Of a DNA stretch of 64,000 nt, positions 1 to 12,100 are shown one piece after another. Every line of letters starts with the position of its first letter. Position 1 is the stretch's first letter. This stretch comes from Amblyornis subalaris. Lineage: Eukaryota > Chordata > Aves > Passeriformes > Ptilonorhynchidae. The stretch covers positions 558,001-622,000 of the forward strand of contig JACAXG010000080.1 in assembly GCA_018881555.1 (NCBI GenBank), given 5' to 3'. Below the pieces are notes generated by a model that was not told the DNA's origin, searched no databases, and saw only the letters and a list, made by a program, of their open reading frames with translations. Made by a program: the position numbers and the translations under genes.

Positions 1-157
1 AGTGNTGAAGNCACNATCCCTGGAAGTGTTCAAAAAACACATGGATGTGGCAGTTNAGAACATCATTTAGTGGTGAGCATGGTGGTGGTACTGGGTTGAT
101 GATTGGACTCAGCGATCCTAGAGGTCTTTTCCAATCTTAATAATTCTATAATTCTAT
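1..157 (+). mobile_element. CR1 LINE 3' end, truncated by window edge
   Basis: The block reads like the 3' end of an avian CR1 retrotransposon: a 'ccctggaagtgttcaa' segment, then 'gatcctagaggtcttttcc', ending in an ATTCTAT-type tail near 140-157. Orientation is plus. It is a 5'-truncated copy with no coding capacity and closely resembles the copy at 62236-62475. Confidence 0.75.
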
Positions 158-840
158 TTTCCTTAGTACTTTCTCTTTCATTTGTTTTAAATAGCAAAAA
201 TAAAGAACCTCATATCACAGTTTTTAATACATAATTGCAACACTTTCAGTGAAATGGACCCAGAACTACATTATGCAATTGTAAATAAATGTTTTCCTCT
301 TGGAGACTTAGCCCGGGTGGCTGTAGGAANACATGCCAGGAGATGTTCAGCATCTGCATGCACACATTTGTATCTGAGGTTATAGGAGATCTTCACCCTA
401 ACNCAGAATTGCTCAATTGCCAAAAATCCCATCACTTTTGTGATACTTTGTATTTTGCCCATAAGGGGGATGTTTGTGCCTTTTAATTCAGGGAACCACA
501 GGCGCATCATCCTCAGCTCTTCACCGGGAGCAGCACAGCTCCGTTNGTACAGTGTGTTAGTGGTGCTCCACCACCGAGAGCTCATGTTTTATTGCTGGGT
601 GCTGAGCACGGCCTTTTAACCAGATGCTGTCACCTGAAAATTGTCTTCTTGAGAAACTGGAAGACAACAAAACGGTACCTTCCAGACTCTAATCCCTTTG
701 TTCTGCCATGAAAGATTCTTGTTTTTTTCCTGTTTCCCAGCCAGGGATGCTCTGCTGCACCTGGCGCAGGTGAGCTGTGTGCCCGATGCTCTGTGCTGCT
801 GCCGCAGATCCAGCAGCAAACCCCGCTGCGGGAGCGCCCC
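158..840. other. Upstream stretch without recognisable gene
   Basis: AT-rich to mixed sequence between the CR1 tail and the GC-rich minisatellite. Only short chance reading frames occur, and I see no splice-bounded coding segment or repeat family I can name. Confidence 0.5.
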
Positions 841-931
841 GCTCCCGGCCGGCTGCGGGATTCCCTGCTCCATCCTTCCAGGGCTCCCCCCGCTCCCGGC
901 CGGCCGCGGGATTCCCTGCTCCATCCTTCCA
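841..931 (+). repeat. 51-bp tandem repeat running into the assembly gap
   Basis: A unit beginning gctcccggccggc and ending atccttcca starts at 841 and again at 892, giving a period of 51 bp. The second copy breaks off at the N gap, so the array probably continues into unresolved sequence. Confidence 0.8.
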
Positions 932-1040
932 NNNNNNNNNNNNNNNNNNNNNNNNNNNNNNNNNNNNNNNNNNNNNNNNNNNNNNNNNNNNNNNNNNNNN
1001 NNNNNNNNNNNNNNNNNNNNNNNNNNNNNNNNNNNNNNNN
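932..1040. other. Assembly gap (109 N)
   Basis: Run of N flanked on both sides by GC-rich tandem repeats, so the true length is likely unknown. Long open frames crossing it are artefacts. Confidence 0.97.
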
Positions 1041-1545
1041 GGCCCCCCACGATCCCAGGCTCCCGTCGCTTCCAGGACCCTCCGATCTCAGCCTCCCCTG
1101 CTCCCGGGCTCCCCACGATCCCGGGCTCCCCACGATCCCACGCTCCCCTCGCTTCCAGGACTCTCCGATCCCGAGCTCCCCCCGCTCCTGGGCTCCCCCA
1201 GATCCCGGGCTCCCCGTCCCCGCTCCCGGCCCGGCTGCAGGACTCCCTGCTCCTGGATTCTTCCCGATCCCAGGACGCCCCGATCCCGGGCTTCCCTCTT
1301 TTGCAGGTTCCCCCCGCTCTCAGGCTCCCACCAGTCCCAGGCTCCCCCCAATCCCAGGACCCCCTGATCCCGGGCTCCCCCGGTCCCAAGACACCCCGCT
1401 CCCAGGCTCCCCCCAGTCCCAGGACCCCCCGATCCCGGGCTCCCCCCAATCCCGGGCTCCCCCCAATCCCGGGCTCCCCCCAATCCCGGGTTCCCCCAAT
1501 CCCGGGCTCCCCCCAATCCCGGGTTCCCCCCAGTCCCAGCCCCGC
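1041..1545 (+). repeat. GC-rich minisatellite (17-bp and related units)
   Basis: Degenerate cytosine-rich tandem array. The cleanest part, about 1438-1540, repeats the 17-mer gggctccccccaatccc; older copies toward 1041 vary as cacgatcccgggctcc and similar. Because the units lack stop codons, long Pro/Ser/Arg or Gly-rich frames open on both strands; they are by-products of the repeat. The array directly abuts the CpG-island promoter. Confidence 0.85.
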
Positions 1546-2110
1546 TCCCGCTCCGGCAGCGCCCCCTGGCGGCCCGCGGCCCGCAATACTCCCGCTCCCT
1601 GCCGCCCGAGCCCCGCCCCCTCGGCCCCGCCGCCGCCGCCGATTGGTGCTGAGGCCAAGGGGCGGGCAGAAGCCGCGCCCCCTCCAGTCGCAGCGGAGGG
1701 GACTGTTGGAGCCGTGCCAAGATGGCGGCCGGGCGGGGGGCGGGAACGGGGACAGGGACCGGGACGGGGGCTCTGGGGTCCCCGCCTGCCTCACCCGCTC
1801 CTCCTCGGCCCTGGAGGAGGCGGGCAGCTCGGCCGTCCTCTGCCTCTGCAGGAGGAAGCTGCTCGACGGTGCCGGCAGCGACACCGCGCGGGCAGGTGAG
1901 GGGGCTCCGGCGGGGACGGGGCTGCGGGCGGCGCGCGGGGCCGGTGCGGACCCGGCTGTGGTGGCCGCTGGGGACGGGCGGGGCGGGGGCCGTGAGGGGA
2001 TGCAGCGGACGGGTCCCTGTGGTGGCAGGGCAGAGCTGCGGGGGGGACACGGGGGCGGCTGCTCCGGGTGAGGAGCGGGGGCCCCGCTGTGTGAGGGCGG
2101 TGGGGGACAG
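1546..2110 (+). promoter_or_regulatory. CpG-island promoter, probable start of the PAK-like gene
   Basis: Very GC- and CpG-rich stretch. It contains an inverted CCAAT box (gattggt, 1641-1647), a GC box (ggggcggg, 1659-1666) and a YY1-type element CCAAGATGGCGGC (1717-1729), which is typical of positions just downstream of vertebrate start sites. A consensus donor follows at 1895/1896 (ggcag|gtgagg). It is the only CpG island upstream of the plus-strand kinase, so the link is inferred from position. It could also fire in the minus direction. Confidence 0.7.
1700..1895 (+). other. Candidate first (5' UTR) exon
   Basis: The 3' boundary is a strong donor (GGCAG|gtgagg). The 5' boundary is set only by the promoter elements and is approximate. 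An ATG at 1722 lies inside the YY1 motif and opens a low-complexity frame through the donor, while another frame is also open, so a coding role is undecided. PAK genes commonly have a noncoding first exon followed by an exon whose ATG sits close to its acceptor, which fits the segment at 2533. Confidence 0.4.
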
Positions 2111-2532
2111 TGGGGCGGCTCTGCGGTTTTTGGGGTGTCTCTCCTGCACGCAGCGGGGTCTGCAGCGTATGGGGCTGCAGTGGTGGGGGCTCCCCCTCTG
2201 TTGTGTGCGTAAGGATGGGGACTGGCAGCTGTACCCGGAGCAAGGTGTGCAGGATCAGGGAGCTCTTGAGTCCTCAGCTCAGCGGGGAGATATTTCCAAG
2301 TGTGGGTGCGAGGCAGAGTGTAAAAGTAAACCTTGCAGCTTGTACAGCTGCACAAGGAGGGCGAAGTAAACGCACCTCGTACATGTCGCTGTGCTAGTGG
2401 GAAAGCGCAAATTAGCAACTCCTTTGGCAACATGCGAGGAAAGAGCTCTTCAGATAACACCAAATGAGATTCTGGTAAAGGAATTGTACCTAATTATTTA
2501 AATAGTGTTTTTGTTTCGAATGTATTTCACAG

Positions 2533-2657
2533 GAGATGAGTGCTCATGGAGAAGGGAAANCGCCAGAGATGAGAAGATCATTGCTGAAGCAAGGCACACT
2601 GCAAACATGTCGTGCTCTTTCATGCTTGAAACTGGAAAAATCTCACTGTCTCAGCAG
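2533..2657 (+). CDS. Candidate first coding exon of the PAK-like gene (uncertain)
   Basis: Acceptor tatttcacag precedes 2533 and an ATG follows three bases later, at 2536. The frame starts MSAHGEGK and continues with a P-x-MR segment, loosely like the start of PAK1/PAK2 (MS-x-N-G-E...K-P-P). A weak donor (AG|gtggaa) at 2657 leaves phase 2, which fits an acceptor cgcag at 6020 leading in frame into the exon ending at 6142. Joined, it would add 48 residues and give about 503 codons, nearer the usual PAK length. The similarity is slight and the donor poor, so this may be UTR or chance. Confidence 0.28.
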
Positions 2658-5600
2658 GTGGAAAGTGAAACCCAGGCCTGGAGCNATTCTGAGGGTTTCT
2701 GTGGTTAATCCCCAGGCNGGCCAGAGCAGTGTGTAAGTAAATGAGGTGATTTGTTAGGGTGGGAGCCCTAAAAAGCTATTGTAAATCCCCTGTTCAGACC
2801 CAAAATGGCTAGCAAAGATGTCTCATTTCCTTCCCAGCATATCTGCCTCAGCACCCTGAGTGACTGCAGACCCCAGGCCTGGATCCAAGCGCCCNTTCCT
2901 GTGAAGCCAGAGACCCCCAGCTTGGGTGGCCAGGCCCCAGCCCAAGGGGATGCTGCTGGGATTCAATGTTTGATGGCCAACCAGGTAGAGGATTGTCAAG
3001 AGGACAGGAGGCACCTGACACCCTGCAGCGGCCTTGCCACTGAGCTGATAGAACATCACTCAGGTTTCTGGGGCTGCCAGCTGGGTTTATCTGACAGAAC
3101 TCGGGAGGAAAGGCCCGTGGCTCTGTTGGCCAGGTTGCTCACAAAACTGAAGGCACCTGAGAAGGCTGTTGAGCAGCTACAGACTGCGCCCAGTCTCTTG
3201 GCCTGTCGTGGCCTGGCCATGTGCTTGCTTGCAGTGTGAAGGTTTTGCTGGTGAGTGGTCCTGGCCAGAGAGGACCATTTCCCTGTGAGTGCTCCCCACT
3301 CCTCAGAGACACATGGCACTTCTGACTTTGCTTTCTCTTTGTTTTCATGACCTTCTCAGTGCCACATTTTACACTGAACTNTGGTCCAAGAGCCCTCAGG
3401 CAGCTCAAAATCCTGCTCCATCTGCATTGCTGGCGTTTCTTGTCTGGACACTTTGGTTTTACTTGGTGCCTTGTGTTCAAATGCTGTTTCCTTACTCCTG
3501 TTCTTGCTGAGGACACTGGGTGACCTGGGGCTGGGCACTACTTGGAGCAGAGAAAGGTGGGATTGCAAGGAGCTTCCTTTCAACCTGGGAAAACACAGTT
3601 TTCAGGACCCTGATGAGACAGGCACTGAGACTGTGCCCAGTGCCTGGCAGGCTGCCTTTGTCACAGCTCCTGGGGTACAGAGTCTGCTCCTGGAGCCCCT
3701 CTCTCTCTCTGCCTATCCCCTGCCCCTGGAATCTGTATGTCCTCAAAATAAACGCTATTTCATCCTTCAAAAGTTTTTTTCCAAGTCAGAGAAGAAAAGC
3801 TTAATAAAAATACAATGGTCACGTTTTCTGTGCTTCCTAAAATAATATGACAGGTCCAATATCTGCATTATTAATTATGCTTGTTTTCTTCCCAGGTGCT
3901 TTCTGACATACCCAGGGCTCTTTTCCTCATGCTGCACAAGCACATGGCTGCAGCCACTCCTGGGAGTCTGTGGGAAGCAGCTCTCTGGGACCAGTAGTTA
4001 GTTATTGTCTTGGCAAAAGATGCCCTCTCACTGCAGAAATAGGTGTGTGGATGTTCCTCTCTTCACAAACACTGTATTTTGACAAACTGATTCTTTCTGA
4101 CTGTGTGTGGACTTGCTGTTTTTACTGGCCCTTTTTTCCTCCTCCTGGTTCTCTTTCCCCCCAGTTTGTTTTTTCGCTCAGAGCCTGCTGCTGAGCACTC
4201 CTGTGTTGGCCGAGACACTTCTGTCCAGCAAGTCCAGTCTGGGAAGAAGTCCTGCTGTCTGGCAGACTGTTTTTACAAGAAAAGTTGAAATTCGAATTTC
4301 TTGTCATTAAAAATCATCTTTCCCCTACTGGGGAGATGGTTTAAGCCATACTGCAGGAGAGATAACAGCACTTTGCTTGCTGGTTTAATCACCACATAAC
4401 CTTCTTCCTCCTGTCATTACCTTGCTGGGCTCCTGTGATCATCATTTTGATAATGGTTNTCCCATCTCAGCCCCTGCATTTCAGCAGGGACCGAAGTGAA
4501 CTGAGCCCCTGAAGAATTATGGCCATGCTGGGCTTCCCCAGTGACAGCAGCACCACACAGCATGAGGGGTCTCTGCACTTGGCAGGGCTGAATCCAGACT
4601 CACTGAAAACCTATGGAATACTAGGAGTGGCAGAAATAATTCTATAAATGAACAGAAAAGTTCTTCCATATATGGAAAAGCAAAAAAACCCCCCGATTTT
4701 ATTGGATTTATCTGACTCTGGATGCAGCAGTCGCTTGAGTGTGGAGTAATGTCAAAGCCTGTGTTTTGACAGAGAAAATCAATTGCAAAGGACTTTTATC
4801 ATTCTGTTTTGAACTGGAACAATCCTCAGTAAGGCAGTGGTGGAGACCAAGAACACAAGGGTGGAGGCAGAGCAGAGACAAGCAGGAGTGCTCCCAGTGA
4901 TTCCNCTGTCCCATTGACACTCCAAGATGTAACTGTGAAGACATCGCTGCAAAATGTCACTAAAATCTTCAAAGAAGTGATTTAGCAGTCATAAAAAGGA
5001 AAATTTTGATGAAGATGGCATTTCATGGAGCAGATCACTTTGGTTTGTAGGTAAAAGCTAGTGGAACATAGCGTGTGATCACTCGGTATTATAAAAAAAC
5101 TCAAAAATAGCATGTTTGGCAAAAGTGACAAATTAGCTGCAATAGCTGAGCTATCAAAGACAGCTACTGATGGGGTAATTTGAGTTATTTAAGTCTGTTC
5201 TGGGAAAATGAGGATTNGGAAGAGGCATAATTAAAATATGCAAAGCCAAAGGGGAATAGAGAATAGATATTAAGTCACTTTAAATTAGTAATTCATGAGA
5301 GGGTGGAAGGGAGAGAAATGGATGAAATTATGCTCTGAAAGGGCCCTGATATTCCATTGTTGCGGAGAGAAAAGCTATTCAGAGCTTGAGTACATCTCAC
5401 ACGCACACAGAAATTGGATAGGAGAAAGATTTAAGAGCTGTGTGTCCACTGAGGGATCCGATCCTGCAGGTTTCCCACAAACCCGAGGGGATATGTTTTT
5501 GCGGGGGCATCAGGATTTTTCCAAGTCCCTCTTTTCTGTACTAACCATTAAAAGTGCAGTGTAAAGCTCCTAAATGCACTGTTTTGCCTACCAATAGAGA

Positions 5601-6020
5601 NTAGTTTTGTTGCAGAATCAAAGAATCACCAGGAAAACGAGCTAAGCCTTAAATCATCATTCCATGGAAGCGCAGAGTTGATTTCCAGATGAGTTTCACG
5701 CAGAAACATGAGCTTTACATCAGGAGGTAACTCGACATCTCCCTGGGATAAAGACTCCAAAATGAGAGCAAAACTCAGCATTCAGCTGGTCAAGAAGCAA
5801 CCTGGAACCATCCCACAGAGGGTGAGCCTGGAACCGCTGCCTCTGTGATGTCAAGGGACGAAAGGCTGGCAAGTCCCCGCGGTGCCAACAGGACGCCGCC
5901 GCTTCTGCACGCGAGTCCCCAGTGCCTCTCCTGTGCTGTCATTCCGGGAGGATCCTTGCCGTGCAGGAGTTCCCCGGGAGCTGCCCGGGGGCCGGCGGGG
6001 GGCTGTAGCCATGCNCGCAG
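2658..6020 (+). other. Probable 5' intron of the PAK-like gene
   Basis: No exon I can support. A 144-codon open frame at 2805-3239 has no recognisable domain, and the 5295-5564 frame is similar. There is no clear interspersed repeat. GC content rises again from about 5820. Confidence 0.4.
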
Positions 6021-6042
6021 GCTGTGGCACGGCTCTGCTGAA

Positions 6043-6142
6043 ATGATGCGGCGCCTGTGCGCTGCGGCGTGCGACCTGCTGTCTGTCACATCCGCGCTCT
6101 ACTTCCACCCGGACCAGCTCTGGCTGCTGGCAGAGCGTCTGA
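6043..6142 (+). CDS. PAK-like exon: eroded CRIB / autoinhibitory start
   Basis: Donor CTGA|gtaagt at 6142, phase 1. Two ATGs (6043, 6046) can start translation; alternatively the exon begins at 6021 after cgcag. The SVT...[12 protein letters not shown] part aligns with PAK AVT...MPEQWARLLQ with identical VT-to-P spacing. The expected CRIB residues (I-S-x-P, H-x-x-H-V-G) are replaced by Arg, Cys, Ala and Leu. Confidence 0.55.
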
Positions 6143-9100
6143 GTAAGTAGTGGGTAAGCAGTGAGTGGTTTGCCAAGGTGCAGTGTATCTGGCTTTGGGC
6201 TCGCTGTGTGCTTTGTGCTCTTCATTAGGAAGTGACTTGATTTTGGAACAAAAATGCCATTAAGGTGCCATTAGTTTGGTAGAGCTTCTNTCAACAGCTT
6301 CAGTTAGAAAAGGGGGGTCTGTATGTGGGGCAGCATCTGGAGTGTAACCTGAGGGGTTCCATTCCCTACGCAGGGTGGTCTGTGGAGTCTGTCATTTCCT
6401 CACTTTGCTGGTTCAGCCAATACTGGAAGAGCTTCTCAGAAGTGCTTCTAAAAAGCGTGCACTTACCTCCAGAACTGAGGGAAAGCATCTTTTCTTCTAA
6501 ATTCCGTAATTAAAAGATTTGACTAACAACGTGTGCTAAAGTAGCAATGACCTTTGAGATGGAATATACCTTCCCAACAGTGTGTGCTCCTGAACCCAGG
6601 AGCTGTTCCTATGCTAGGTCAAAATAAAACTGANGTGGCTAAGGGGGATTTTGGGAAAGCTTTTCTGGGGAAACATTTTCAGCAAGCTAAAGAGAACCAA
6701 CATATGCAATTTATTAATAGAAAAAAAAAAGGAAAACTGCTTTAGCTCTTGGGCAGAACAGAATCATTGACTATTAAAGAGCAATTTACATTTTGTTGAC
6801 TTGAGTTTCTATTTATTTTAGTTACTGCCAAAGCAGTGCAAAAATAGACACAAAACTTTAGAAAAAGATTTATCTGGTATTTTGTTCTGTTCTGTTGCTT
6901 ACTGTGTAAAAGAACTGTTGCTCCTGGAGGGATGTTGTGGAAGAAAAATGCTCTCTTACTTGGGCTGACTTTTTCCATGGGGGATTCCCCACAACAGGCA
7001 GTTTTCTAACAGCNTCTGGTTCATTGCAGATCAAATCACCAAATTACACAGAGGTGGATCCAGGGCAGCCCATCCTCTGGTGAGTGGGAAAGGAACCTTT
7101 GCCATTCCTAGAGTTTAAGAACTGTGGAGCAAGCTGTAAGCTTTGCCTGCTTCAACAGAGTGCCAGCCTGAAAAAATGTACGTCTGTTTTTGCAGGAGCA
7201 GCAAAGGGATCCCTGGATGTTTTCTCATTTTCTGTTCAAGAGCTTTCAAACAGATGAAAGTCTGGTTTTGCAGGCAGAAGATTGCTGNTTTTAGCCAGGG
7301 TGGAGTATCCAATTCACCAATATGCAATACTGCCTCATTAGCCCATTTTAATTTGNTTTTAACAACTTAGAATCCTGGTTTTATCCAATTTCATGATTTC
7401 TCTTTAGTACAGCTGGATATAGAGCTNAATATAAATAAAGTTAAAACTGATAATGTAAATCATAGGAACCATTGAAAGAAAGTTTTACATAACTTTCCAC
7501 ACTAATAAACGTTGGATTGCAATAGCAGTCCCAGAGAGAGAGGAATGATACCCATGTTAATATTGACCAAATTTATTAGGGTCAGTGTTAGTGCATTAAA
7601 TGGCAAATGACCGAACAGGGCTTTGGCCTCTATTTTCGAGTGCTGAGCAGCTTCGTGCTGGGTTTGTGAGTGCACAGCAGAGAGTGAGTGAAGAGAGAGT
7701 GTGATGAACTGAAAATCCTCTTTGAATATTCACACTTCAGATTTTCAATCGACGCCACTTCCCTTGTCTTTAATAAAACACANTTCTCAGAGGAAGTTTG
7801 AGGTTCCCCAGAGCAGAGTAAGCTCTGCCNGTGGGTATGGACACCCTGGCAGGTGCTGTGGCATTCCAGCAGACACGGGCAGTGGTGACACAGTCAGGGT
7901 GTCCCAAAGTTACCAGCTCAGGTCTCCCTCTTTGCTGTGGGACATCCCTCACTGGTATTTCTACTGGAGCCAAGGCATGACATTTCAAACACAACACCAG
8001 TGAGATGGGAAGGTGTAGAATGGTGCCTTTGATTTGCTTCAGGTCTCTAAGTGGCCTTTGTGTCAGCTTTAAAGCAGTTGGTAAACACAGCAAATTCGAG
8101 GCAGCNCGATGTAATGCTCTGCCTCCGAGCAGCAGCTGGGACTGGTGCAGGGGGTTCAGCTCCCCTAAATTTATAGACATTTGAATTGTATTGTGACACG
8201 TGAGAACTGAAGCCTGTAGGACCATCTGCATGACCAGATCAGTTTCTGATGTCTGAGCAGATGAAAGTTGTAACTACCCAACCTCCCAAGTGGCAGAAGG
8301 GTGATGGTCACTCATGTTACCAGGCCACAATACTGGCACCAGAACCTCTGATGGCTTCCCTTTCTGGAGAAGAGGATAAAAGGGAGGAAGTGGACAAGGA
8401 ATCTGCAGCTGTTGCTTCAGCAGAGCCTGAAGAAATGGCAGCAGTAAGTGCCAGCTTTGGTTACCATTGGTGTAATTCAGAGCTGCAAGTTTCTGGTCAA
8501 ACAGCACCTGCCATTCAGTGCTGAAGATCCGGAGTCCTGCCATGACATGGTGCTTCACCCCAGCCACTGGCACCTGGAAAATCAGATTGGAACTTCCACA
8601 TTTAGTCATCAGTTTCCCTTACAGGAGACAGGAGAAGCTGTCCCCTGGATGTACCTGCCCCTCTGCATGGACTGTTTCAGAAAATCCATGAAAACTGAAC
8701 ANGAAACTGGCCATGAACTTGTGTGAACCCAGCCTTTTGTTTTCATTCATTCAGTTTGTGACGTGGACAGCAAAAAACACTTTAAGAGTGCTGGATGAGC
8801 ATCTCCATCAGGGTTTTGAAATATTATCTCGGNGGATCCCTGCAAGCTCCCTTCCTGACATAAACTAACGTCTTGTCACAGATGCACATGAGCTCTCTGC
8901 TGGAAGCTGCAGGTGCAGCAGCAGCAGCTGCAGAAGATNCATTTTTCCTGTGTGAAACCCCCAGCCCGAGCACGAGGTCTCCGAAGGAACTCTTGGTCCG
9001 GCCACGGAAAAGACCCCGGCTCCCCAGGGATTTGCTGGTGCGCCTGAGTACGTATGGAGTGCTTCTCCTCTGGTGGAGGGTGGTGGGTATGTCTCAGCTT

Positions 9101-12100
9101 CAGCTGTGCCAAAGGGACAGAGGAAGCAAGAGACCTCTCTGGGTATTCGTGCTGCCTGTGAGGGCAGCTCAGACTGGGGTCGGTTTCCGTGCTCTTCCAT
9201 CTGCGCTAAAGGCAAAAGCAGAGATCGTTCCTGGCTGAGCACAAGGGTTTGNCCTAGTGAATGACCCAGGGAACTCCTGTGTGCTGATGGCCAAATCAAA
9301 CAGAATATTAGGGTTTCTGAATTCTCTTCAGATTCCTGACTCCTCACAAGTCACCAGAGCAGAAATCCTTTACAGCAATCTATTAGATTGAAGACAAGCA
9401 GTGTGGTTCTTCAAATGGCACAGGCAAGCTCATCATTAGAACTTAGCCTGGTGATCAGTGATGGGGGTCCTAGATCTTAAAACTCCATCGTTACTGGTTA
9501 TAACACGTTGTTCATTAATATCATAAAAAATCTTTTGACAAGCTGCTGAAAGGTTGGGAAGATCCCCTCCTCTCCTGGAAACACTTAGCAATAATCTTCC
9601 TGATCTGAAAATGGCACCTGTTCATAAAAATTGATTCCAGAACCCAAGGTGAATTTAATCATCAGAACTATTAAACCTTCTGTTGAATCACACAACGTGT
9701 TTATTCCCAAGAAAATAAAGGCACTGTTGTTCCAGCTCTCCTCAATGTTTGTAGACAACAAACTCTTGCTTTGGTACCTGGTCTTTTCTGGTTTCTGTCT
9801 CCTGTGGATGCTTCTCCATGTGCTTAGTTTCCTGTCAAGGGAACCCTTCAAAGGGCTGTAGAAAATCAGCCTCTGTGGAGCCATCTGTGCTTTGGAGCTG
9901 CCTCTGTTGCTGTTGTTGCCCATGCAGGGCTCACAGCCAGACCGTGGGGCTGCATTTCGGATCTGCTGGAAGGTGGGGCCTCTCTTTGAAGTGAGCATCT
10001 TGCATTTCATGTCTTTCAGGGGGCATTGTGAACGAGGGGGACCCTATGATGAGATACATTGCATTTTGTCAAATTGGCCAAGGGTAAGTCCAATCCCAGT
10101 TACTTCTACAGAACCNCGNACCNGGTATTTTGCTGGTGTAATANCAAGTGTGAAGTCAGGCAAGCTCCAAACATGATCAGCTGCTGGGTTTAGATCCTCC
10201 TGCCTCTCAGTACTGATCAGAGTTAATAGCTGTGGCCAGAAGGTATTATCAAAGAAAACTTGATTCTGGCAGTGTCCTGCCTGCAGCAAGGAGGAGGACC
10301 TGGAAGATCTCCCATCCTTCAGACTTTATTGCCTAAAAGAGCACCTTACCACCCCATAGCTGTCAGATAACAGTTCTCAATAACATGTATTTCAAATATT
10401 TTGCTTAAATAATATTCACTAATCTGCTAAACTAAATAGTTTAGCAACTGAAACCGGAGGTGAAATAATAAACTCTCACACTGTCACACAAAACCCCACC
10501 CTGTGTAGTCTGCAGCATGCATTCCCTGAAAAAAACCACACACACACACACAGACACAAAAAGCAGAGGAAAAGCAGAACCACAACAAGGCAAAATGGAA
10601 AAAGAATTAAATATATTATTTTCCAGTTGTTGTTGGCACACTCTCCCCCTGCCCTTAGGTTTTGAATATTTGTGATTGCACCAGCTTTTTCTTCAAGTTT
10701 TCTGTTTTCTCTTGAACTCCCAGCCTGGCAGAGGGCTGGTGGGCTGCTGTGCTGTGGTTTGAAGAGTTGATGAACAGGGGTGTTTTATAAACCCTGCAGG
10801 CAGCAGAGATCTCCTGTCTGGGCTGCCTTTCACTGCCAGGGCCTAAACCACTTCTCGTTTCTTCTCTGCTGTTTTGTTCCCAGGGGGTTCGGGACTGTTC
10901 ACAAAGCCATCGACCCAGCCACAGGAGAAGTGGTGAGTGCCAACACCCCCAGCACGTTGTGCAGCCCTCGAGGCTTTCCCCTCTGCTGCNAGCTGTGGCT
11001 GGAGCTTTGGGTGGCCAGCAGAGCTTTCCTGCACAGGCTGTTCCTCAAGCACAGACCAGGGTCAGCCTGCAAAACACAATTTGGATAGACTTAGTTCTGA
11101 CTCCGTACNGGAAAGAATGCCAGTGGGGCGGTGGTATCTTCCAGAGGAGAACACAATTAAGGCTTAAAATACCATAGAATGGGTTATTTCTTTAGAAACC
11201 CAGAACATAATTGCAAATCTAAACCGTGTTAAAGAATGCTCTTTGGAGCAGCAAAATCGAAGTTCAAGAACTTAGAAAGTTCTGGGATTGTATTTTTTTT
11301 GTGTAACTGTTTTGATCTTTCAGGAAGGGATTTTATCCATTATTTATGTATGTGTTTGCTTTGTTATGCAACCAAGATCAGCAGCAGTTGCTGAAGTAAT
11401 GACCAAACCCCATAGAATTGCTAAAGGACACCCAGCTGGTTTGATGTATTTTCACAGTAACAAAATCCCGCTTGCAGACCCTGTGTGAATAGTANTAAGA
11501 GTGGTGATAAGCTGAGGCCACTGGGGAGGATTGTGGATGCAGGGTGTTGTCAGAGATCTGTGGTTGATAGTTTAGGGACCATTTTTCCAGAGTTTATTAG
11601 GCAAAATGTGTACAGCCACATGTCCTGTGAGTGGCACACAAGCAAGCAGAGAAATGAGCTGGAATGTCACTGAGCTCTGGTGTCTGATCACGAGGTCACA
11701 GGGCAGTTTGGCACAGCCCAGCTCCACCACTGCAGACACTCCCTGTTCCTTGTGGTCTCCTGCAGCACACTGCTCAAGTCCATGGTTTCCAATGTCACTT
11801 TAGGTGGCCATAAAGAAGATGTCTCTCCGAAAACGGAGCAGAAAGGAACTCATTGTCAATGAAATTCGGATCATGAAGGAAAACAGGCATCCCAATATTG
11901 TTNATTATATAGGCAGGTGAGTGTTATCACGGGAACATTTGTTTACACACTGCAAGGCAAAGGTTAGAAAACCCCTTTGGTCACTGGCAGAACATGGAGC
12001 TCTTTTTTATTTCTCTATTCATATCCCATGGATGGGAGGAGATGGCACTGGGTCTCCATGAATCTTTTCTGGCATACGTAGTGGGAAGCCTGTTTTGAAA

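Noticed and set aside
616..2463. 615-codon minus-strand open frame and its plus-strand partners (698-2071, 793-1899)
   Set aside because: Stop-free only because of GC-rich tandem repeats and N codons; repetitive Gly/Pro/Arg composition with no domain.
2805..3239. 144-codon plus frame containing ARLLTKLK...AV, faintly like the PAK autoinhibitory segment
   Set aside because: The true counterpart ([10 protein letters not shown] + NQITKL) is at 6043-7079 with matching splice phases; this frame lacks supporting splice sites.
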